The translations under genes and the position numbers were made by a program. The notes beneath the pieces were generated by a model. The model searched no databases. It had not been told where the DNA came from and saw nothing but the letters and a program-made list of their open reading frames with translations. Of a stretch of DNA of 64,000 bases, positions 23,794 through 32,497 are shown piece after piece (position 1 is the stretch's first letter; the number at the start of each line of letters is the position of its first letter). Location: contig CAWJCN010000004.1 in NCBI GenBank assembly GCA_963841415.1, positions 248,001 through 312,000 of the forward strand, written 5' to 3'. This stretch comes from DASUAS01 sp963841415. Its GTDB lineage: Bacteria; Actinomycetota; Acidimicrobiia; IMCC26256; DASPTH01.

Positions 23794-24366
23794 TCAGCCG
23801 AACGCGCGCATCACGCTGTCGACGACGGCCGTCGTGAAGGCCGGGTCGAGCGGTGCTCGGGTCACCAGGAAGCGGTAGAAGACCGCGCTCGCAAACGCGT
23901 CGACCACGACGTCGACATCGACGTCCGCCCGGAAGTCGCCGCGCTCGACGCCGCGCCGCACGACCACCGCGCTGCGGGCGCGCTTCTCGGCGACGATCTC
24001 GGCGTAGGCGGCGTCGAGCTGGGGGACTCGCGTGCGCACTGCGACGAGAATGGGGAGCATGCGCCCGACCGGCGTGTCGGTGACGATGGCGACCAGGCCG
24101 TCGACGACGGCGCGCACGTCGCCGCGCGTCGTGCCGGTGTCGGGTGATGGTGCACCGACGTCGGTGTACCGGCGCACCGCGGTCACGACGAGGTCGATCT
24201 TGTTCGGGTAGCGCCGGTACAGGGTGTTCTTGGCCACGCCGGCTCGCGCCGCGACGCCCTCCATCGTGAGCGCCTCGAGCCCGACCTCGGCAAACACGTC
24301 GACCGCGGCCTCGAGGATCGCCTCGTCGGCCTCGGAGCTACGGGGACGGCCGGGCGCGCGGCGCAT
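23794..24366 (-). CDS. TetR family regulator downstream of an MFS exporter
   Basis: A 190-residue TetR protein: GRPRSSEADEAILEAAVDVFAEVGLEALTMEGVAARAGVAKNTLYRRYPNKIDLV forms the DNA-binding domain in blocks typical of the family. ATG 24366 (GGAG 3 nt upstream) is preferred; a GTG at 24375 is the alternative. It lies 15 nt downstream of the MFS gene, so the two are co-transcribed and the regulator probably controls the exporter. Confidence 0.85.
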   Translation of the reverse strand: MRRAPGRPRSSEADEAILEAAVDVFAEVGLEALTMEGVAARAGVAKNTLYRRYPNKIDLVVTAVRRYTDVGAPSPDTGTTRGDVRAVVDGLVAIVTDTPVGRMLPILVAVRTRVPQLDAAYAEIVAEKRARSAVVVRRGVERGDFRADVDVDVVVDAFASAVFYRFLVTRAPLDPAFTTAVVDSVMRAFG

Positions 24367-24381
24367 GGTCTCCACGACCGG

Positions 24382-25980
24382 TCAGGAGGTGGTGACCACG
24401 GCGGGGTCGGTCGCGCTCACCGGTTCCGCGACGTCGTCGATCGGCGCGGGGGCCAGCGCGTCGTAGCTCGCGCGTGCCGGCAGCCACATGAAGGCGATGA
24501 CTGCACCAACCAACGCCACACCGGCGGCGACGAGCACACCCGCGTGCATGCCGTCGATGAACGCGTTGATCGCGGTGGTGCTGAGGCCCGGCACCCTCGG
24601 CCTGTACGCGAGGGCGAGGCCCAGCGACTGCTTAAGCTGCTGTGTGGTGCCGCTGGGCACCGGCTTGCCGTGCAGGAAGTCGCCCACCTGCGAGCCGTAG
24701 ATCGACGCCAGCACCGATCCGATCACCGCGACACCCAGCGCGCCACCCACCTGGCGGGTCGTGTCGTTGACCGCCGAACCGACACCGGCCTTCCCCAACG
24801 GCAACGAGCCCATGATCGACTCGGTGGCCGGGGCCATGGTGAGGGCCATGCCGCTCGCCATCAGCGCCTGGCGCCAGATGATGTCGGGCCAGTACGAGCT
24901 CGTCGGGCTCAGCGACGCCCACGACACCAGCCCCACGGTGACCATCGTCAGCCCGGAGCCGACCACGAGCTTTGTACCGATGCGTTGCACGAACCGAGCG
25001 CTCAAGGGCGACAGGATCAGCATGCTCGCGGCGATGGGCAGGAACCTGACGCCGGTCTCGAACGGCGTGTAGCCGAGCACGAACTGGAAGTACTGGGTGA
25101 GCAGGAACGTCGCGCCGAACATGGCGAAGAACACCATCGCGATGCCCACGCTCGCGGCGGTGAACCGCGGATTCTTGAAGAACCCGACGTTCAGCATCGG
25201 GTGGTCGATGCGTGACTCCCACAGCAGGAACACGCCCAGCACCAGGATCCCGGCGAAGAAGCAGGCCAACGTGCGGGAATCGGTCCAACCCTTCAGCGGC
25301 GCTTCGATGATGCCGTACAGCAGCACGACGAGCCCGACGATCGACAACAGCGCGCCGAACGGATCGAGACGCGGCGCCGACGGGTCCTTCGACGTCGGGA
25401 TGAGGAACACACCGGCGAGCAACCCGACGATCACGATCGGGATGTTCACGAGGAAGATCGAGCCCCAGTAGAAGTGCTCGAGCAGGAAGCCGCCGGTGAG
25501 GGGGCCGAGCACGCCCGCCAAGCCGGCGGTACCGGCCCACACTCCGATGGCCTTGCCCCGTTCGCGGGCCGGGAACACGTTGGTGATGATCGACAGCGTC
25601 GCCGGCATGATGAACGCGCCGCCGATGCCCATGAATGCGCGCGTGGCGATCAGCTGTTCCGACGAGGTCGCGAACGCCGATGCCAACGAGCCGAGCCCGA
25701 ACACGACCAGCCCGAACTGCAGCGCGCCGCGCCGGCCGAAGCGATCACCGAGGCTGCCGCCGGTCAGGAGCAGACCCGCGAACACGAGCGTGTACGCGTC
25801 GACCATCCACTGCAGCTGGCTGTTGGTGGCGTCGAGGTCGCGCACGATCGTGGGGATCGCGACGTTGAGGATCGTGTTGTCGAGCACGATCACGAGCAGG
25901 CTGAAGCAGAGGACCGCGAGGATCAACCAGCGGCGCTCTGCCGCGCGCTCCTGCGCGCGTGCGCTGAACGTGCTGCTCAT
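24382..25980 (-). CDS. MFS drug exporter, DHA2 (14-TMS) family
   Basis: A 532-residue proton-coupled exporter of the EmrB/QacA group. Motif C-like DNTILNVAIPTIVRDL follows the first helix, GSLGDRFGRRGALQFG is motif A, and GVLGPLTGGFLLEHFYWGSIF is motif C. The hydrophobicity pattern suits 14 helices. ATG 25980 follows CGGAG. The TetR gene behind it probably controls export of a toxic or hydrophobic compound. Confidence 0.9.
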   Translation of the reverse strand: MSSTFSARAQERAAERRWLILAVLCFSLLVIVLDNTILNVAIPTIVRDLDATNSQLQWMVDAYTLVFAGLLLTGGSLGDRFGRRGALQFGLVVFGLGSLASAFATSSEQLIATRAFMGIGGAFIMPATLSIITNVFPARERGKAIGVWAGTAGLAGVLGPLTGGFLLEHFYWGSIFLVNIPIVIVGLLAGVFLIPTSKDPSAPRLDPFGALLSIVGLVVLLYGIIEAPLKGWTDSRTLACFFAGILVLGVFLLWESRIDHPMLNVGFFKNPRFTAASVGIAMVFFAMFGATFLLTQYFQFVLGYTPFETGVRFLPIAASMLILSPLSARFVQRIGTKLVVGSGLTMVTVGLVSWASLSPTSSYWPDIIWRQALMASGMALTMAPATESIMGSLPLGKAGVGSAVNDTTRQVGGALGVAVIGSVLASIYGSQVGDFLHGKPVPSGTTQQLKQSLGLALAYRPRVPGLSTTAINAFIDGMHAGVLVAAGVALVGAVIAFMWLPARASYDALAPAPIDDVAEPVSATDPAVVTTS

Positions 25981-26048
25981 GCGAGCTCCGAAGGGGCTTT
26001 CGGGAGGACGAAAGGAGACGAGAGTAACGGAACGGAAGCGTGCCGATA

Positions 26049-26957
26049 CTACCGAGCAGCCTCGATGGCCGCCATGGCGCGCTCGACCGAACCCGCCGAC
26101 GCGGCGACGAGCGGAAGGCGGACGTCGGGGGTCGGGATGCGTCCTTGCGCGTGCAGCGCGCCCTTGAACACCGCCGGGTTGGGTTCCGCGAAGCACGCCT
26201 GTACGACGGGCAACACCGCCTCGGCGTGGGCGCGGCCGTCGTCGACCTTGCCGGCGAGCCCGCAGTCGATCATGGCGACGAACCGTTCGGTGCACACGTG
26301 GGCGCTCGCGCAGATGGCGCCCGCGCCACCCATCAACACGGTGGGCAGGAGGAAGGGGTCGTCACCACCGAGCACGCAGAAGTCACGCGGTGCACCGGCG
26401 AGGATCTCGAGGGTGTCGGTGTCGAGCGCGCCGACGGCCTGCTTCACGCCCGCCACGTTGGGATGACGTGCCAGCTCGAGCATCCCGGCCGGACCCAGGT
26501 TGCGACCCGTTCGCACCGGGATGTTGTAGACGAGCACGGGTACGGGGCTGGCGGCCGCGACGGCGTGGAAGTGGGCGACGATGCCCGCCTCGGAGGGTCG
26601 CACGTAGTACGGCACCACGATGAGGGTCGCGGTGAGCGCGGGCGTGCCCGCCAAGGCTTCGACGGCGGCGACGGTCTTGGCCGTGCTGTTGGTGCCCGCA
26701 CCCACGATCAGCTGCGCGCCGCGCTCGTCGCACACGCGCGCGCACGTGTCGATGACCGCACGCTGCTCCGACGCGTCGAGCGCGGTCGACTCGCCGGTGG
26801 TGCCGAGCGCGACGATGCCCGCGCTCCCCGCCTCGAGGTACTGATGGCAGAGCTGCTCCACCGCGTCGAGGGCGACGGCTCCGTCGGAGTCGAAGGGCGT
26901 GATCAGGGGGACGTAGATGCCCTCGAGCAGCCGACTTCCCTGCGGGACGGAGGTCAC
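26049..26957 (-). CDS. dapA: 4-hydroxy-tetrahydrodipicolinate synthase
   Basis: A 302-residue class I aldolase that condenses pyruvate with aspartate semialdehyde for lysine and peptidoglycan diaminopimelate. GTTGESTAL is the active-site loop, VLVYNIPVRTGRN carries the catalytic Tyr and carboxylate-binding Arg, and AGVKQAVGAL carries the Schiff-base Lys. Related aldolases (e.g. N-acetylneuraminate lyase) share these motifs, but the loops fit DapA. The GTG at 26957 overlaps the uracil-DNA glycosylase stop as GTGA. Confidence 0.85.
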   Translation of the reverse strand: MTSVPQGSRLLEGIYVPLITPFDSDGAVALDAVEQLCHQYLEAGSAGIVALGTTGESTALDASEQRAVIDTCARVCDERGAQLIVGAGTNSTAKTVAAVEALAGTPALTATLIVVPYYVRPSEAGIVAHFHAVAAASPVPVLVYNIPVRTGRNLGPAGMLELARHPNVAGVKQAVGALDTDTLEILAGAPRDFCVLGGDDPFLLPTVLMGGAGAICASAHVCTERFVAMIDCGLAGKVDDGRAHAEAVLPVVQACFAEPNPAVFKGALHAQGRIPTPDVRLPLVAASAGSVERAMAAIEAAR

Positions 26958-27658
26958 GGGTGCGAGGGTACCGCTTCGGCCAGGGCGCGAGCCCGGAGAA
27001 AGACCTCGTCGATCATGGCTTCGGTGAGCTTGCCGGTGAACGTGTTCTGCTGCGACGGGTGGAAGCATCCGAGCACCACCGCGCGCGCGGTCGGGACCTC
27101 CACGAGGTGACCGAACTTCGGGCGCGGCACGGGAAGCGGTGCATGTGCCGCGGCCAACACCCGCGCGACGGCCTCGTAGGCGAACGCGCCGAGTACGACG
27201 ATCACGCACACTGCCGGCAGGAGCTCGAGCTCCCGCGTCATGAACGGCAGGCAGCGATCACGCTCGGCCGGCGTCGGCTTGTTCGCGGGTGGCGCGCACC
27301 GCACCGCGGCCGTGATGTAGAGGTCGCGCAGTTCGAGTCCGTCGTCGACCGCGTCCGACGTCGGCTGGTTGGCGAAACCGGTGCGGAACAACGACGCGTA
27401 GAGGAAGTCACCCGACCGGTCGCCGGTGAACACCCGCCCGGTGCGGTTGGCGCCGTGGGCGGCCGGCGCGAGCCCGGCCACGAGCACGCGGGCGCGGGCA
27501 TCGCCGAATCCGGGCACCGGCCGACCCCAATAGGTGTCCGCGCGGAACGACGCTCGCTTCTCCGCCGCGACCAGTTCACGCCACGCGACGAGTCGCGGGC
27601 AGGCGCGACACTCGACGATCTCACGGTCGAGCGCGTGCAGCGCGGCAGGTCCAGGCAC
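26954..27658 (-). CDS. udgB: Uracil-DNA glycosylase family 5 (UdgB type)
   Basis: A 234-residue DNA repair glycosylase. Motif 1 GLAPAAHGANRTGRVFTGD and motif 2 HPSQQN identify the family 5 UdgB type, in which the usual catalytic Asp of motif 1 is absent. CRACPRL near residue 20 and two later cysteines (AAVRCAPP and PAVCVIV) suggest the Fe-S cluster found in families 4 and 5. GTG 27658 lies 6 nt after TACCCT. Its operon partner dapA overlaps its stop. Confidence 0.87.
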   Translation of the reverse strand: MPGPAALHALDREIVECRACPRLVAWRELVAAEKRASFRADTYWGRPVPGFGDARARVLVAGLAPAAHGANRTGRVFTGDRSGDFLYASLFRTGFANQPTSDAVDDGLELRDLYITAAVRCAPPANKPTPAERDRCLPFMTRELELLPAVCVIVVLGAFAYEAVARVLAAAHAPLPVPRPKFGHLVEVPTARAVVLGCFHPSQQNTFTGKLTEAMIDEVFLRARALAEAVPSHP

Positions 27659-27664
27659 CGCGTC

Positions 27665-27674
27665 AGGGTAGGGT
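27665..27674. promoter_or_regulatory. Overlapping divergent leaderless -10 boxes AGGGTAGGGT
   Basis: TACCCT (minus, 27670-27665) is 6 nt from the glycosylase GTG and TAGGGT (plus, 27669-27674) is 8 nt from the lipid kinase GTG. The start codons are only 24 nt apart, so the two promoters should compete. Confidence 0.6.
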
Positions 27675-27682
27675 TCGCCGTC

Positions 27683-28606
27683 GTGCGCGTGCTTCTCGTG
27701 GTGAACCCCGCCGCGTCGTCGGTCACGCCACGCGTGCGGGCCGAAGTCGAGCACGTGCTGCGCGCCGCGCACACCGTCGACGTCGAACAGACGACACGCC
27801 GCGGCCACGCGGCCACGCTCGCCCGCGACGCGGTCGGCGCCGGCTACGACGCGGTCGCGGTGCTGGCCGGAGACGGCACGCTCAACGAGGCGGGCGGCGG
27901 GCTGGCCGGCTCCGCCGTCGTCCTCGCTCCCCTGCCCGGCGGTTCCACCAACGTGTTCGCCCGCACGCTCGGCGTCGCGTACGCACCCGAGAAGGCGGCC
28001 CGCCAGCTCGCCGACGCGCTCGCACGTTCCTCGACGCGTCGCATCGGGCTCGGCGTGGCCACCGCCCCCAACTCGGCACCGCGACACTTCCTCTTCCACC
28101 TCGGGGTGGGCTTCGATGCAGCCATCATCCGACGCATGGAGGCGCGCCCCTCGGTGAAGCGCTACCTCGCCCATCCCGCGTTCGCGGCGACGGCACTCTC
28201 GACCTGGTTCCGTCACTACGACCGCGATGCGCGGATCCGGTTCTCGGTCGGCAGCGAGGTCGTCGGGCTCGGTCCGTACGGGGTGATCTCGAACTCGGAC
28301 CCCTACGCCTACGTGGGCCGGCGACCACTGCGCATCGCGCCGGGCGCCTCGCTCGACGACGCGCTCGCCCTGACCATCGTGCGCACGCTGCGCGCCAAGG
28401 TGATCCTGCGGGCTGCCGGAGCCGCGGTCGGCCGCATCACGTACCTCACGACGTCCCCCGAGATCGTGCAGCGCGCCGACGTCGACGCCATCGAGATCGC
28501 GGGGTTGGGGCCGTTCGCGTGGCAGGTCGACGGTGATTACCTCGGTGAGGTCGACCGCCTGTCGGTCGTGTACGCGCCCGACTGCCTCACCGTCGTCGTC
28601 CCCTGA
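27683..28606 (+). CDS. Diacylglycerol/sphingosine kinase-like lipid kinase
   Basis: A 307-residue DAGK-catalytic-domain protein that phosphorylates a lipid alcohol. LLVVNPAAS opens the domain, VLAGDGTLNEAGGGL replaces GGDGT with AGDGT, and LAPLPGGSTNVFARTLG is the second conserved loop; YVGRRPLRIAPGA and WQVDGDYLGEV complete the C-domain. Lipid headgroup or undecaprenol recycling is possible. Start fixed by TAGGGT. The 3' end overlaps the convergent phosphodiesterase by 20 bp. Confidence 0.87.
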   Translation: MRVLLVVNPAASSVTPRVRAEVEHVLRAAHTVDVEQTTRRGHAATLARDAVGAGYDAVAVLAGDGTLNEAGGGLAGSAVVLAPLPGGSTNVFARTLGVAYAPEKAARQLADALARSSTRRIGLGVATAPNSAPRHFLFHLGVGFDAAIIRRMEARPSVKRYLAHPAFAATALSTWFRHYDRDARIRFSVGSEVVGLGPYGVISNSDPYAYVGRRPLRIAPGASLDDALALTIVRTLRAKVILRAAGAAVGRITYLTTSPEIVQRADVDAIEIAGLGPFAWQVDGDYLGEVDRLSVVYAPDCLTVVVP

Positions 28607-29276
28607 CGCCGAGCGCGTACAGGGCTGCGTCGTCGGTGATCACGGCGTCCACCCCCGCGGTCTGCAACTGCTCGACCTGATCGGCGTCGTTGACCGTCCA
28701 CACGTTGACCCGCACGCCTCGGTCGTGGGCGCGGGTGACAAAGTCGGCGACGTCGACGGTGAGCAGCGCCCACACGTCGGGGTGGACGGCCACGTGCCCG
28801 TGCGCGAACGCGACGTCGAGCGCGTGGTCAGGCGCCAGGCCGAACGAGACGAACCCCGTCGGCAGCTGCCCGCCCGCGGCGTGCACGCAGTCGACGGTGG
28901 TGACGTCGAACGACGACACGAGCACGTCGTCGGGCGGCCCGGCCGCGGCGCGGGCGTCGAGCAGGGCGACGAGGGCGAGCGAGGCTCGCGCGTCGGGGTC
29001 CTTCACCTCGACGTTCACCAGGGTGCCGCGGCAGACGTCGAGCACCTCGTCGAGCGTCGGCACGTCGGGCCGAGTCGTCCGGATCTCGTCGAGGGTGAGC
29101 CCGCCCAGCGGCCCGGCCGGGATCTCGGCGTCGTGGTGGACGACCAGGGTGCCGTCGGCACTCCGATGGATGTCCAGCTCGACCCCGTCGGCGCCGTGGG
29201 CCAGCGCGGCCGCCATCGCGGGAACGGTGTTCTCCGGCGCCAGGCGGTTCGCTCCTCGGTGCGCGAGCACGAGCAT
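28587..29276 (-). CDS. Glycerophosphodiester phosphodiesterase family protein
   Basis: A 229-residue GDPD-fold enzyme: LVLAHRGANRLAPENT, VELDIH, VVHHD and VNVEVKDP are the metal-binding and catalytic motifs of glycerophosphodiesterases; VNVWTVNDADQV is the C-terminal signature. It hydrolyses glycerophosphodiesters to sn-glycerol 3-phosphate in lipid turnover, in keeping with the adjacent lipid kinase. ATG 29276 follows GGTGGGCGGG; ATG 29288 is the alternative. No signal peptide is seen. Confidence 0.85.
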   Translation of the reverse strand: MLVLAHRGANRLAPENTVPAMAAALAHGADGVELDIHRSADGTLVVHHDAEIPAGPLGGLTLDEIRTTRPDVPTLDEVLDVCRGTLVNVEVKDPDARASLALVALLDARAAAGPPDDVLVSSFDVTTVDCVHAAGGQLPTGFVSFGLAPDHALDVAFAHGHVAVHPDVWALLTVDVADFVTRAHDRGVRVNVWTVNDADQVEQLQTAGVDAVITDDAALYALGVRGRRR

Positions 29277-29449
29277 CCCGCCCACCATCCCACGCACTGG
29301 CGCAATGCGCGAAATTCCTGGTCAGCCCCTTGCGCCGCGGGGCGGGCGAAATTAGTCTCGGTCTCAAGCGCCTCGAGGCTCGCCCGGGGACGCCCGAATT
29401 CGGACATACCGCTAGAAAACACGTTGAGTCACGAACGGGGGAATGAAGC

Positions 29450-29740
29450 GTGGCACTGACCTGGGTACGCACGCACGATTGGGATGTCAGCGCATGGCGT
29501 ACGCGTTCGGCCTGCCGTGATTCCGACCCCGACGTGTTCTTCCCCATCGGGAGCAGCGGTCCGGCGGTCGAGCAGATCCAGACCGCCCGGCGCATCTGCG
29601 GCGCCTGCACCGTGAACGAGGAGTGTCTCGAGTTCGCCCTGGCCACCAACCAGGAGGCGGGCATCTGGGGCGGCGCCACCGAAGAGGAGCGCCGCAAGCT
29701 GCGCAAGGTCTGGCTGGCCAAGCAGCGCATGGTCGGCTGA
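29450..29740 (+). CDS. whiB1: WhiB family [4Fe-4S] transcription factor (WhiB1-like)
   Basis: A 96-residue WhiB protein. Four cysteines at residues 22, 50, 53 and 59 (SACRDSDPD ... CGACTVNEEC) ligate the cluster; GIWGG at 71-75 is the sigma-factor-contacting turn and RRKLRKVWLAKQR the DNA-contacting tail. The GTG follows CGGGGGAATGAAGC. It is convergent with a PdtaS-type kinase gene, the same arrangement as whiB1 (Rv3219) and pdtaS (Rv3220c) in Mycobacterium tuberculosis, which supports orthology to WhiB1, an essential NO-sensing regulator there. The long upstream gap is less GC-rich than the rest and likely holds its promoter. Confidence 0.9.
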   Translation: MALTWVRTHDWDVSAWRTRSACRDSDPDVFFPIGSSGPAVEQIQTARRICGACTVNEECLEFALATNQEAGIWGGATEEERRKLRKVWLAKQRMVG

Positions 29741-29798
29741 AGCGGAGCCGTGCCCGGACGGGCGGGACGGAGCAGGTACGCCAGAACGATGGTCGGGG

Positions 29799-31268
29799 CT
29801 ACAGGGTCGGTGAGGCGCCGGGGCGGAGCGGCACCGTGAGGTGGACCCGCGTGCCGGCCTCGCTCCGCAGCTCGATGGTGCCGCCCAGTTCGCTGGTGAC
29901 CAGCGTGTGCACGATCGACAGCCCGAGTCCGCCGGACTGCTCGACGGTGAAGCCGGGCGGGAGGCCCACGCCGTCGTCGACCACGTCGACAACCAGCTGA
30001 CCGTCGGAGCGGGCCAGCTGCACCGAGATCGTGCCGGTGGTGCGGCCGTCGACGCCCGTGAACGCGTGGTCGACCGCGTTCTGCATGAGCTCGTTGAGCA
30101 CGACCGCGAGTGGCGTGGCGAGGTCGCCCGGCAGCATGCCGGCATCGCCCTCGACCGCCAGGCGCAGGTCGCGGTCGGGACCGGTGACCGTCTCGGCCAC
30201 CACCCGTACGAGGGGCTGCACGATGTCGTCGAAGCGCACCTCGTCGCCGGGCTCGCGCGACAGCGTCTCGTGCACGATGGCGATCGAGCGGATCCGCCGC
30301 TCGGACTCCTCGATCGCCTCCTGCGCCTCGGGTGACTGCAGCCGACGGCCCTGCAGGCGCAGCAGCGCCGCGATGGTCTGGAGGTTGTTCTTCACGCGGT
30401 GGTGGATCTCGCGGATCGTCGCGTCCTTCGACAGCAACAAGCGGTCACGCCGGCGGAGATCGGTCACGTCGCGCACGAGCACGCACACGCCGACGACCTT
30501 GTCGCCGGCGAGTTGCGGGACGGCCTGCAGCAGCAGCGACGTCTCGCCGCGCTCGACCTCCTCGGTGACCGGCAGCCGCGCCCGGATGGCGACGTCGACC
30601 GCGTCCTGGTCGAAGCCCATCTCGGAGAGATGCAGCCCGGAGGTGTACGAGTGGATGCCGAGGCGGTGCATCGAGCTCACCGCGTTGGGGCTGGCGAACC
30701 GCACGCGGAGGTCGGGATCGAGCAGGATCACGCCGTCGGCGACGCGCGGGGCGTCCTCGAACTCGTCGTCGTCCTGGCGGAACGGGAAGCTGCCCTCGGC
30801 GATCATCGTCGCGAAGCGTTCGAACGTCGACAGGTAGAACTGCTCCAGCTCACCCAGGTTGCGGCCCAGCGTGGGGCGGGTCTCCCGGGTGACCACGGCG
30901 ACGATCGACCCCGCGTGGCGCACCGGGATGCACTGCACGTGGGCCCGCTCACTCGAGCCGAGCAGCGGCGAGTCGCCCTCCACCACCTCCCCGGTGCGGA
31001 ACGCTCGGGCCACCAGCGGGCGCGCCACCTCGTCGACGACCGCGCCGACGAGGTCCATCGGGTAGACGGTCTGGCCGGTCGTCGGTCGCACCTGCGCCAG
31101 CACGACCGAACGTCGGCCGTCCTCCCCCACCACCGGTGCCAGCAGGAGCAGGTCGGAGAAGCACAAGTCGGACAGCGCCTGCCACGACGCGGCGAGACGC
31201 TGCACGTGACGCAGCGACTCCCCCCAGAGCGCGGTCTTGGTCCGCGCCTGCTCGAAGAAGGTGGTCAC
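29799..31268 (-). CDS. pdtaS: PdtaS-type soluble sensor histidine kinase
   Basis: A 489-residue cytosolic kinase: GAF-like region (about 1-155), PAS-like region (170-270, ending VRDVTDL), HisKA_2 box with EIHHRVKNNLQTIAALLRLQ (phosphoacceptor His289 or His290), and HATPase with NELMQNAVDHA, DDGVGLPPG and GGLGLSI. This is the domain order of mycobacterial PdtaS, which signals to an ANTAR RNA-binding regulator; no PdtaR is in the window. The GTG overlaps the stop of the ArsA-like gene as GTGA. Confidence 0.87.
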   Translation of the reverse strand: MTTFFEQARTKTALWGESLRHVQRLAASWQALSDLCFSDLLLLAPVVGEDGRRSVVLAQVRPTTGQTVYPMDLVGAVVDEVARPLVARAFRTGEVVEGDSPLLGSSERAHVQCIPVRHAGSIVAVVTRETRPTLGRNLGELEQFYLSTFERFATMIAEGSFPFRQDDDEFEDAPRVADGVILLDPDLRVRFASPNAVSSMHRLGIHSYTSGLHLSEMGFDQDAVDVAIRARLPVTEEVERGETSLLLQAVPQLAGDKVVGVCVLVRDVTDLRRRDRLLLSKDATIREIHHRVKNNLQTIAALLRLQGRRLQSPEAQEAIEESERRIRSIAIVHETLSREPGDEVRFDDIVQPLVRVVAETVTGPDRDLRLAVEGDAGMLPGDLATPLAVVLNELMQNAVDHAFTGVDGRTTGTISVQLARSDGQLVVDVVDDGVGLPPGFTVEQSGGLGLSIVHTLVTSELGGTIELRSEAGTRVHLTVPLRPGASPTL

Positions 31269-32497
31269 GGTGCGATCGTATCGGCGGTACCCGCGCTCCC
31301 GGTGGCGAAGAGCGCTTCTCCGATGCGAGCCAGCGCGTGCGCGTCGGAGATGTCGGCGGGGAACGCGGGAACGCTCACGATCACCTCGGGACCAGGAGGC
31401 GCGAGCCGCGTGAGCTCGGTGCGGAGCTCCGCTTCGCGGCGCGCGACCACTTCGTAGTTGTGGAACGAGTCGGCCAGAGTGCGCAGCACACGGGCGGTCA
31501 CGGTGGTGTCGCCGAGCCCGGGGCCGCCCGACACGGCGAGCTCGCTCGCGATCACGTCGCTCTCGCGCCCGAGTACGTCGGCCGCGTGCTCGCCGGCGGG
31601 CGAGAGCAGGTACTCGGGAAGCGCCTTGTTGAGCACGAGCGCGCCGAGGTCGAACTGGCGGGCGGTGAGCTCGCGACAGAACGTCTCCGCCTCGCGCAAC
31701 GGTGCGCCCTCGAGCGTGGTGACCACCGCGAACGTGGTGCGCCGGTCGTGGAGCAGCTGCTCGACCGCGTGCGCGCGCTCCACGAACCCCGCGTACATGG
31801 ACTGGAAGTTGAGGAAGAACTCGGCGATGTCTTGCAGGAACTGGCTCCCGAGCACGCGGTCGGCCATCTGGTAGAAGGGCTTGCTCGCCGCGTTGAACAT
31901 GCGACCGCCGCGGCCGCCGCCGATGCGGTACGGCATGGTGAGCCACCGGAGCAGGCGACCGCCGAAGAACTCGGCCATGCGCGCGGGCGCCTCGAGGAAG
32001 TCGATCGCGTTGCGCGTGGGCGGGGTGTCGATGACGATGAGGTCGTACTCGCCGCTGGCGTGCACCTCGTAGAGCCGCTCCATCGCGATGTAGTCGTGGC
32101 TCTGCACGAATCGGCTGGTCACGTTGTGGTACATGCGGTTGTCGAGGATGCGGTACGCGGTGGCCTCGTCGGGCGCGTGCCGGAGCACGAGCTCGTCCCA
32201 CGACCGCTTCGTGTCGAGCATCGCCGCCCACAGCTCGCCGCGGGGCTCGACCCCGAGCTCGACGTACATGTCGAGCGGGACGCGCCGCGCCACGTTGCCG
32301 AAGGCCTCGAGCCCGAGGGCGTCGGCCAGCCGCTTCGCCGGGTCGATCGTGAGCACCAGCACCTTTCCACCGAGCCGGGCCGCGGCGGTGAGGGCCGCCG
32401 CGGCAGCGGTGGAGGTCTTGCCCACTCCGCCGGAGCCGCAGAACACCACGACCTCGCGCGAGGCGAGCAGCGAGGCGAGCGACTCGTTCACGCTCAC
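31265..32497 (-). CDS. ArsA/Get3-like ATPase, second subunit (signature Lys absent)
   Basis: A 410-residue P-loop ATPase of the ArsA/Get3 group. The nucleotide loop reads FCGSGGVGKTSTA at residues 19-31: the Walker lysine (27) is kept, but the 'signature' lysine of deviant Walker A (GKGGVGK) is Ser22. TIDPAKRLADALGL and VIDTPPTRNAIDFLEAP follow. It overlaps the first ATPase (GTGA) upstream and pdtaS downstream. In M. tuberculosis a similar pair (Rv3679-Rv3680) forms a heterodimer, which this pair probably does too. Confidence 0.85.
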   Translation of the reverse strand: MSVNESLASLLASREVVVFCGSGGVGKTSTAAAAALTAAARLGGKVLVLTIDPAKRLADALGLEAFGNVARRVPLDMYVELGVEPRGELWAAMLDTKRSWDELVLRHAPDEATAYRILDNRMYHNVTSRFVQSHDYIAMERLYEVHASGEYDLIVIDTPPTRNAIDFLEAPARMAEFFGGRLLRWLTMPYRIGGGRGGRMFNAASKPFYQMADRVLGSQFLQDIAEFFLNFQSMYAGFVERAHAVEQLLHDRRTTFAVVTTLEGAPLREAETFCRELTARQFDLGALVLNKALPEYLLSPAGEHAADVLGRESDVIASELAVSGGPGLGDTTVTARVLRTLADSFHNYEVVARREAELRTELTRLAPPGPEVIVSVPAFPADISDAHALARIGEALFATGSAGTADTIAP

